A program made the position numbers and the translations under genes. From contig MCFE01000163.1 in the NCBI GenBank assembly GCA_002104905.1, positions 1 through 64,000 of the forward strand: a stretch of 64,000 nucleotides of DNA, read 5' to 3'. Below, in pieces: positions 58,501 to 64,000 of the stretch (positions are counted from its first letter, which is position 1; the number at the start of each line of letters is the position of its first letter). This DNA is from Basidiobolus meristosporus CBS 931.73 (Eukaryota; Basidiobolomycota; Basidiobolomycetes; Basidiobolales; Basidiobolaceae). The notes under the pieces were generated by a model that was given only the letters and a program-made list of their open reading frames with translations, had not been told where the DNA came from and searched no databases.

Positions 58501-59059
58501 TTTCATGTGGTAGTTTCTTGTAGAACTTGGATTGGATTCTTGTAAGCTTTACAGTCTCTTTATTGATGTAGTACCAATCAAGGTCAGAATACTCAACAGT
58601 GAAAGTGATGCAGGGGAAGTTTTATAACCTTTAAACTTGTAATTGTAGTGTGGAGATTCTGGAAAGAGAGGCTCTCCCTTTATTTTGCAGCTGGGGAAGT
58701 CATATATATGAAAATTCTGAAGGATCAGAGTTTCTGGGTGATTGTGCAAGCAATACACATCATATGAAACTAAAATTTTGCAGTGGCGCAAAATAGATAT
58801 AGGAGCAGCACCTGTAAAAGTTTCACGTGATTTGATTGGCTGATTCAAAAGTTACATGCAATCAAAGTCACCATAGTAATCCTAGCAATAAGGCATAGTA
58901 TCTATAATAATTGGACTATTTTTGTCATAACTCCTTAAGTACTGCTTCAAATGAGCTGTAATTTGAAACATGTGTTGGCTACTATGTGTTCTGTATGACA
59001 TAATATTCTTGGGTGGATTGCTTGTCAGGGCCTGGAGCATTTGTTCATCAAAGTTGGAA
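58501..59059. other. Intervening AT-rich DNA, about 560 bp
   Basis: A 99-codon minus ORF (58549-58848) without recognisable features. Could include the 3' end or LTR of the Gypsy element that follows; unproven. Confidence 0.3.
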
Positions 59060-62000
59060 ATTTTTGATCTTTCACTTGTGTGTTACAATAGCAAAAAGCA
59101 AAATAAAGAAATGAGAGCAATGTTGGTTTAGAGATATTGTAGTAATGGAATACTTTCCATTACCACAGTTCCCAACTATCAATGCTTCTGGTGCTATAGT
59201 CTTACTAGATCTCTGCTTCATTTTTCTGCACTTTGAGATACTTTGGCCTGTGCCTCTTGACATCTTTGTTTCAGTTGCTGGTGTCTGCTAGGCTAACTAG
59301 GTTCTTCCCCTAAGGTGTCTGTAAGCTTTGGTTGTGTGAGATCTCCTGGAATCCTTGGTTCACATCCATATATTGAGTAAAATGGCAATTTTGGGTGGTA
59401 TTGTACACTCTAACTCTACAGGCAAAAAGTGCTTAGTCTATATACTCATCCCATCCACTGACAGCTCCTTTTGCATACTTGGTCAGCATTTTCCCAACTA
59501 ATCCATTAAACTGTTTGGTGACTCCATTAGTTCTGGGGTGATATGCTGGGGTTTTAAAGTGTTTGATATGCTGCATTTCCAGGTAAGCTACTAATGTCTT
59601 TGCCATAAAGTCTGCTCATCCATTAGATAAGATCTCCACAGGGCATCCAAGCATCATCACAATCTGATGGTAGATGAAACTTGCAACTTCCTGTTCACTG
59701 GCTATAGGTACAGCTTTAGTAACTGGCCATTTGGTGACATGGTCAATTGCTACAAAGATCCAATGTTTTTGCAGGCTTCTCAATATCTTGTTTCATTCTG
59801 GGCCACTGTGCTCTGGCTTTTACAATGTTATAGGTTCCTTCAATCCCAAGATGTCCATATCCATTGTGCAACTTATGTATTAAATCCAGGCAAGCAACAT
59901 AAGGGCCATAGGCAATACGGCTTCCATCAACATTTTGGTAGATTGTTTCAACCTGTACTACAAACCTGTTGGCTTCATCCCACATTATCTTCTTAATATC
60001 TTCATCCACCACATTAGGAATGGCTTGGTCCTCCAATTACCTTGGAAATAAGCTTGGCCAATCTGATTCATGCACTAAGTTGAGTTGTGCCACTTGTTCA
60101 AGCCTTGACAAGGCATCACAACAGTGTTGTTTTTTCCAATGCAGTAGACAATCTCCAAATCAAATTGCCAAATGTATTCACTCCATCTTGTCATTCTGCT
60201 GGACAGTACCTTCTGAATTAACATTTACTTGAGGGAGGCATGATCAGTCTTCACAGTGCAGTTGACTCCTTTGATATAACATCTCCATGCCTTCAAGTAG
60301 TATAATATAGCAAGCATCTTCTTCTCATACTCTGGATAGCTTTGGTCTGCTGAGTACAGTTTCTTGGATTCAAAGGCAGCTGGGTAGCTCTTTCCCTTGT
60401 GTTCTTGGCTCAGCACTCCACCAATTGCATAGTCTGAAGCATCTGTGCACAGAGTAAACTCTTTTCTGAAGTCTGGGATTCTCAAGCTTGATAGTTCAGC
60501 AAGTTCATTCTTGAGCATTTCAAAGGCAGTCTCACAGCCTATGTCCCACTTCATAGTGTTGTCTTTCTTGAGAATATCAGCTAAAAGGGCTGCAGTATTT
60601 GCAAAGGACTTGACAAATCTCCAATAATAGGAAACCATTCCAAGGTATGATCTGAGTTATGATATGCTATGTGGCTGCTTCAGATCCTTGATGACTTCAA
60701 CCTTTTTGGGGTCTAAGATCACTACTGTGCTAGTAACTATGTGTCCCAGGATTCAACATGTACTTTTAGGTACTCACACTTTGCTAGCTTGCCTTACAGC
60801 TTATTGTCTCTTAGCTTCTGCAAGACCTTTTCAATGGGCCCCAAGTGTTCCTCTTCTGTCTTACTGTTATCAATATGTCATCTAGGTAAATTACCACAAA
60901 CTTCTTGAAGTATTTTTAGAAGACTGTTTGCATCAAGGTTATGAATGTTGCAGGGGCATTAGTGAGGCCAAAACTCATGACTAGGTATTGGCAATGTCTG
61001 TTGAAATATTGGACTATTTGGTATCATTCTGCAGCTAAAAATTTACTTAACAATCCTGGACTAGTCTTGGTCACTGTGGGACTAATTTACAGCTCTAGCT
61101 TTGCCACTTTCTTCAGATCTATGATCTTATGATTATTCCCCTATAGTGAAGATCAAATTAGTACCAATACTAAATACTATGTACTAACCCTGAAACTGTT
61201 ACAGAATGCTCCTGAACATTGAGAAACCCTCCTTACTTAGTGTTACAGCTGTATTACTTCTACAAAGGTATAAATACTGAGCTTCTTTATTAATAAACAA
61301 CAGTTAAACTATTATCACTATTTCTTGATAAGTTCCTTTTATCCAAATCACTTCTTAAATTGCAACAATGTCCATATCTAGTCCTGAATACTGTCTTAAG
61401 GATATCCTCTGATTTCACTCTGGTCTGGTTGCATCCTGACATGTGGTTGATCTTGCTGAATTTAGTGGCTCCATTCAGTAGGTCCAAAAGCTCATCAATC
61501 CTAGGTATGGGGTACTTATATGTCATGGTAACTGAGTTTAGGGCTCTGTAGCAACGTGCATCCTGAGTGTCCCATTCTTCTGTTTCACAAAAGGTACTGG
61601 TGCTCCCCAAGGTGACTTGCTGGGTTGGATGTATCCTGGCTCCAATAACTGATCTACTTGTCTCTTCATCTCTTCCAACTCCAATGAACTCATTCTGTAA
61701 GGTGTCTCACTCACTGGAGGGCTATCTCCTGTATTGCTGGCATGATCCACATCTCTGACTGGTGGTAGGCTTACAAGTTCATCTGGAAATACGTCTGAAT
61801 ATTCCTTCAATAGTGTCTGAACCTTCTGGGATGCTGAAGTAGAGGAATCATCTTCTAATATTACCATGAGGAACATCTGGGTGTCTTTTCAAAATGCTCT
61901 ACAGAGCTGTGTCCTGCTAAGTTCACCTGTTTCACACACACTGGAATTGACCTAGTTAAAATCAAGTCTGGCAGGTGATAGTTCATAGGTCTTATTGTCC

Positions 62001-62577
62001 TTCTGGATATGAGTAGCATGGGTTTCTGGTTGATTGATGAATTACAACAAAATAGACGGGTTTTTCCAAGTACAAGGTCAAGCTTGCAGTTCCCAAAAAT
62101 ATAGGCCTGTAGGTCTTCTTCATAGTCAATGATCTTCATTCCTACTGGCTGCACATTACAGTTGATTATGTAAGAGTTCCCATCAGCTGAATTGACTGAA
62201 GTGGATTTAGTGGGTTCTGAGTTGGCTCCAGCGTTCAAAGCAAATTGCTATGAAATGTACTCATGCAATGCTCCTGAGCCAGTTTTGATCTTGAGTGGTA
62301 CTCCATTGATTACTCCATTTAAGTATAATAGCTTTCCTGAGTTTGAGGTCATCTGGGATAAGTGTTCTTCTGTCATATGGAAGGTGAGCTCAGAGTCTTC
62401 TTCAAGTTCATCCCCTATGTTACTAAGCTCAAAGGCTTCAATATGGCTGAAGGTTCTTGATGACTTGTGTACATTTCTTCTCTGAGTGTAGTACTTTGCA
62501 ATATGTCCCTGCTGGTGGCCATTAAACCACATCTTTCTTATAACATTCCTCTGAAGTAGGATTCTTCTGCATAGCAT
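59060..62577 (-). mobile_element. Gypsy pol relic (zinc knuckle to integrase)
   Basis: Minus-strand order: a degenerate zinc knuckle FNGHQQGHIAKYYT, protease LLYLNGVINGVPLKIKTGSG (DSGA changed to TGSG), RT with [40 protein letters not shown], the box MSFGLTNAPATF and the catalytic FVVIYLDDILI. Next come RNase H FTLCTDASDYAIGGVLSQ and PEYEKKMLAILYYLKAWR, the integrase zinc domain LHNGYGHLGIEGTYNIVKA, and the core with YHPRTNG near 59540. A stop sits where the second catalytic Asp region should continue (LSNG then TGA). Frameshifts are many, and a solo LTR at 60999-61367 splits RT. Dead element; no LTR of its own seen. Confidence 0.88.
60999..61367. mobile_element. Solo LTR (369 bp) inserted in Gypsy RT
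   Basis: Starts TGTTGAAATATT and ends AAATTGCAACA, with a perfect 5-bp target duplication ATGTC (60994-60998 and 61368-61372). RT coding sequence continues on both sides. A TATA-like GGTATAAATAC lies near the right end. The family differs from the 349-bp Copia LTRs. Confidence 0.88.
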
Positions 62578-62582
62578 CTATT

Positions 62583-63490
62583 TCCATTGGCACAGATCCA
62601 GAGACTAGACATTAAGCAAACATTTGCTCTGGATGCCAAGCTTAACCCAATTAGGACAGTTCTAGCCCTCGCAGCTGTACACAGTATAGATCCACTCCAA
62701 ATGGATGTCAAAACACCACTTTTATATGGTGACATGCACAAATTATATATATGGAGCAATCAGAAGACTTTACCAGCCCAATAGGCCTCACAATGTGTGC
62801 AGAATTAAGAGATTGCTATATGGACACAAACAGGCACCTAGAGCATGGTATAAAAAGATTGACACATGTCAATAGGAGATTTGGCTCAATTGTAGCATTG
62901 CAGTATGCAAAATATATACAACAGCTCAAACAGGTGTCATCATACTTCTTTATGTGGTCAGCCACATAATAGCAACAAGTAACCAGGAGGTACTTGAACA
63001 GACAAAGCCAGATTTGCTTGGCAAGTTTAAGATGAAAGTTTGGAGAAAATAAAACTATTTTCTTGGAATTGAAAAGAAAGTTGTCATACCTGCACAGAGA
63101 ATTGTGCTAAATCTAAGTACATTGAGGACACTTGTAGATGCTACATAATTGAACAATGCTAGCCTTCAGCTACCACTATGGACAATATGCTCAAATTCAG
63201 CAAATCACAGCCAGTTTTAGGAGAAAATGGCCCAAAGTTGTACTAAAACTTTCCCTATCAATCCATGGTAAGTAGCTTAATGTACTTGATGGTGTCTTCT
63301 TGTCCAGTTGAACAAACTTACAGATATCTACCAGGTACTACTAATATGATACTGGAATACTCTGGAGCTGCTAATAGGCAGAAATATTCTTGTCCAGATG
63401 AACAAACTTACAGATATCTACCAGGTACCATTAATATGATACTGGAATACTCTGGAGCTGCTAATAGGCAAAAATGTGATAGATATAGTG
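62583..63490 (+). mobile_element. Copia pol fragment, plus strand
   Basis: Reads FALDAKLNPIRTVLALAAVH and PLQMDVKTPLLYGDMHKLYI (Copia RT), then in shifted frames YAKYIQQLKQV and FPYQSMVSSLMYL, where RT passes to RNase H. Many frame breaks. Opposite strand to the Gypsy relic, which it directly abuts. Ends in sequence resembling the start of the LTR at 60999. Confidence 0.75.
63297..63476 (+). repeat. 90-bp tandem duplication in the Copia fragment
   Basis: Units 63297-63386 and 63387-63476 differ at few positions. 90 bp is 30 codons, so the duplication (EQTYRYLPGT...LEYSGAANRQK) keeps the frame. Confidence 0.92.
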
Positions 63491-63589
63491 GATGAAAATT
63501 TGGATTATTTGGTATCATTCAGTAGCTCAAAGCTTACTCAGCAATTTTGGACTACTTTTGATCATTGTAGGACTAACTCGCATCCCTAA

Positions 63590-64000
63590 CTAACATATTC
63601 CCTGTAAAGGAGAGGTCTGATGGGAAAACTACAGACTTTGAAAATCAAGATGCAAATCCAACTTGAGGGAAGAAAGCTTTGGAATAAAGAAACAGGAAAA
63701 GAAGCTGTGCGCAAAGAAACAGCAGGAGTGGATGAGTTTTGAGGGAAGGAGAGAGAGGCCTTTAAAGATATATGTATTGATGTGTAAGGTTCTTTCATTG
63801 GACAAATCCATGCTTCGAATACTGCCAAAGCAGCATGGGAGTTCTTGGAAAAGATCTTTAAAGTAAAGTCAGTATCAAGCAAGCATTATTTCATACAAAA
63901 GCTCATCAGCATGAGGAAAAAGTCAGATGATGACATGCTCCAACATATTACCAGTATAGGACACTTGCAGAAGAACTTTGCAGTATTAATGCTAGTGTAG
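63590..64000 (+). mobile_element. Copia Gag fragment, plus strand, running to the window end
   Basis: Frame pieces read NTAKAAWEFLEKIFKVKSVS and KHYFIQKLISMRKKSDDDML, the UBN2-type Gag helices. It is interrupted by a TAA near 63786 and a TAG at the window end. Same strand as the 62583 fragment, but in the wrong order for one intact element, so a rearranged or neighbouring copy. Confidence 0.65.

Noticed and set aside
1-64000. CRISPR arrays, rRNA genes, bacterial operons or a secondary-metabolite cluster
   Set aside because: No regularly spaced repeats, rRNA cores or biosynthetic enzymes seen. The PDR trio alone does not make a metabolite cluster.

Overview
The window reads as nuclear DNA of a filamentous fungus. 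The reasons are compact genes with many short GT-AG introns (mostly 50-80 bp, branch sites like CTAAC), full-size fungal PDR/ABCG transporters, Sso-type syntaxins, VPS26, VMA16, and several Copia and Gypsy LTR retrotransposons. One gene carries two introns with the AT-AC ends and branch sites of the minor (U12) spliceosome. U12 introns are largely lost in Dikarya but kept in some early-diverging fungi, so I infer a non-Dikarya lineage; the species cannot be fixed from sequence alone.

Left part (1-35.3 kb) is gene-dense. Minus strand: the 5' part of a hexokinase-like gene with a ruined phosphate loop, two tandem Sso-type syntaxins with matching exon lengths, an alpha/beta hydrolase, a PTM1/GPR107-type Golgi membrane protein (with the two AT-AC introns), a GST-like protein, S-adenosylmethionine synthetase and a 102-residue single-span membrane protein. 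The last shares a 124-bp divergent promoter with a plus-strand gene for a HARE-HTH (ASXL-like) protein. Next come three full-length PDR transporters: A on the minus strand, then B and C in tandem on the plus strand. They share nearly identical nucleotide-binding halves and introns, while B has divergent membrane domains; this is a gene-conversion mosaic. VPS26 (retromer) and VMA16 (V-ATPase c'') follow on the minus strand. Syntaxins, the PTM1-like protein, VPS26 and VMA16 all serve Golgi, endosome, vacuole and secretory traffic, but nothing shows that they are co-regulated.

Right part (35.3-64 kb) is AT-rich and repeat-filled. It holds a solo LTR with a perfect target duplication, an intact 426-codon ORF of unknown type just downstream of a perfect initiator-tRNA primer-binding site, a decayed protoglobin-like gene, and two long palindromic foldback elements (one split by a deleted Copia copy). 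It also holds Copia elements whose primer-binding site matches the anticodon arm of initiator tRNA-Met, Gypsy gag and pol relics (pol is split by another solo LTR with target duplication), a minisatellite and Copia fragments in the opposite orientation.

Exon models were made by hand from splice signals, reading-frame continuity and family resemblance. Total coding lengths of the syntaxins, PTM1, SAM synthetase, VPS26, VMA16 and the three transporters all come out divisible by three, which supports them. No similarity search was run.
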